Positions 6,361 through 6,603 of a stretch of DNA of 6,603 nt are shown here, in pieces; position 1 is the stretch's first letter; each line of letters opens with the position of its first letter. The DNA is from an uncultured Lachnospiraceae bacterium (GTDB taxonomy: Bacteria > Bacillota_A > Clostridia > Lachnospirales > Lachnospiraceae). Under the pieces are notes generated by a model. It did no database searches. It saw only the letters and a program-made list of their open reading frames with translations, and was not told the origin of the DNA. The translations under genes were made by a program, and so were the position numbers. The stretch is taken from contig CAMKAA010000054.1 in NCBI GenBank assembly GCA_946410365.1, forward strand, positions 1 through 6,603, read 5' to 3'.

Positions 6361-6387
6361 AAAAAAGGGCGGTCTTACGACCGCCCT
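6361..6387 (-). terminator. Intrinsic terminator of the PfkB-family kinase gene
   Basis: On the minus strand AGGGCGGTC pairs with GACCGCCCT around a GTAA loop: a perfect 9-base-pair GC-rich stem (6366-6374 with 6379-6387). It runs straight into a U-tract (six A residues on the plus strand at 6361-6366, one of them in the stem). It begins about 12 bases after the kinase stop codon, so the kinase transcript should end here. Confidence 0.93.
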
Positions 6388-6399
6388 GCGACATGCTGC

Positions 6400-6603
6400 T
6401 TACTCTGTGCTTACATTGATCCCGAACTCCTCCGGCCTGAATCTGGGACATACATTTTCCCTCGACGCTATGACCGAAGCCGCCAGTCTCGTTCCGATCA
6501 CGCAGGCCTCCCCTACCGTCTTATTATAAGTAAGGCCGATCGCTACACCGGCAAAGAATGCGTCTCCCGCGCCGGTTGTATCCACGACGTCCACCCGGAG
6601 CGC
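6400..6603 (-). CDS. C-terminal part of a PfkB/ribokinase-family carbohydrate kinase (5' end outside the window)
   Basis: The last 67 codons of a kinase enter from the right edge and end at the TAA at 6400-6402. The segment carries the second PfkB signature, DTTGAGDAFFAG. In this family the GAGD loop forms the anion hole and its Asp (codon 6562-6564) is the catalytic base that activates the sugar hydroxyl for ATP-dependent phosphorylation. The following helices (VGEACVIGTRLAASVIAS) fit the usual C-terminal ATP-side region. The tail ENVCPRFRPEEFGI is a normal family-length ending, so the gene is not truncated at this end. The frame is open to the window edge, so the GTG at 6592-6594 is an internal valine codon, not a start. 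The substrate (fructose, ribose, pseudouridine or another) cannot be decided from this piece. The enzyme is cytoplasmic. Confidence 0.92.
   Translation of the reverse strand, partial: ALRVDVVDTTGAGDAFFAGVAIGLTYNKTVGEACVIGTRLAASVIASRENVCPRFRPEEFGINVSTE

Overview
The window reads as a stretch of a Bacillota genome, most likely a gut-type clostridium of the Lachnospiraceae. The basis is strong GGAGG-like ribosome binding sites, roughly balanced base composition, and above all one giant secreted protein ending in a long run of 20-residue 'GWQKIDGDWYYF'-type cell-wall/choline-binding repeats. Taxonomy is an inference from style, not a match to a named genome.

All recognisable genes lie on the minus strand, so transcription runs from high to low coordinates. 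At the right edge (6400-6603) is the C-terminal end of a PfkB-family carbohydrate kinase, closed by a textbook intrinsic terminator (6361-6387). Next comes a short intergenic region with a candidate promoter (6310-6338), an untranslated leader with an inverted repeat (6210-6251) and a clear ribosome binding site. Then comes the dominant feature, a 1969-residue secreted surface protein (285-6194). Its order from the N terminus is: signal peptide; a Glu/Ala-rich acidic segment of about 120 residues; three diverged copies of a four-part beta-sandwich-like module (about 435-485 residues each); one further linker domain; and about 16 cell-wall-binding repeats. A long hairpin at 174-223 follows it. 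At the left edge, an extended -10 promoter (145-153) and a GGAGG site lead into the first 18 codons of an unidentified gene (1-55).

The punctuation suggests three separate transcription units rather than one operon. The kinase is metabolic; the giant protein probably sits on the cell surface, held by its C-terminal repeats, with the Ig-like modules projecting outward and the acidic N terminus at the distal tip. No catalytic domain is recognisable in it, so an adhesive or structural role is the best inference. The most interesting items are the threefold A-B-C-D module architecture, which I cannot assign to a named family, and the 180-bp higher-order repeat in the wall-binding region.
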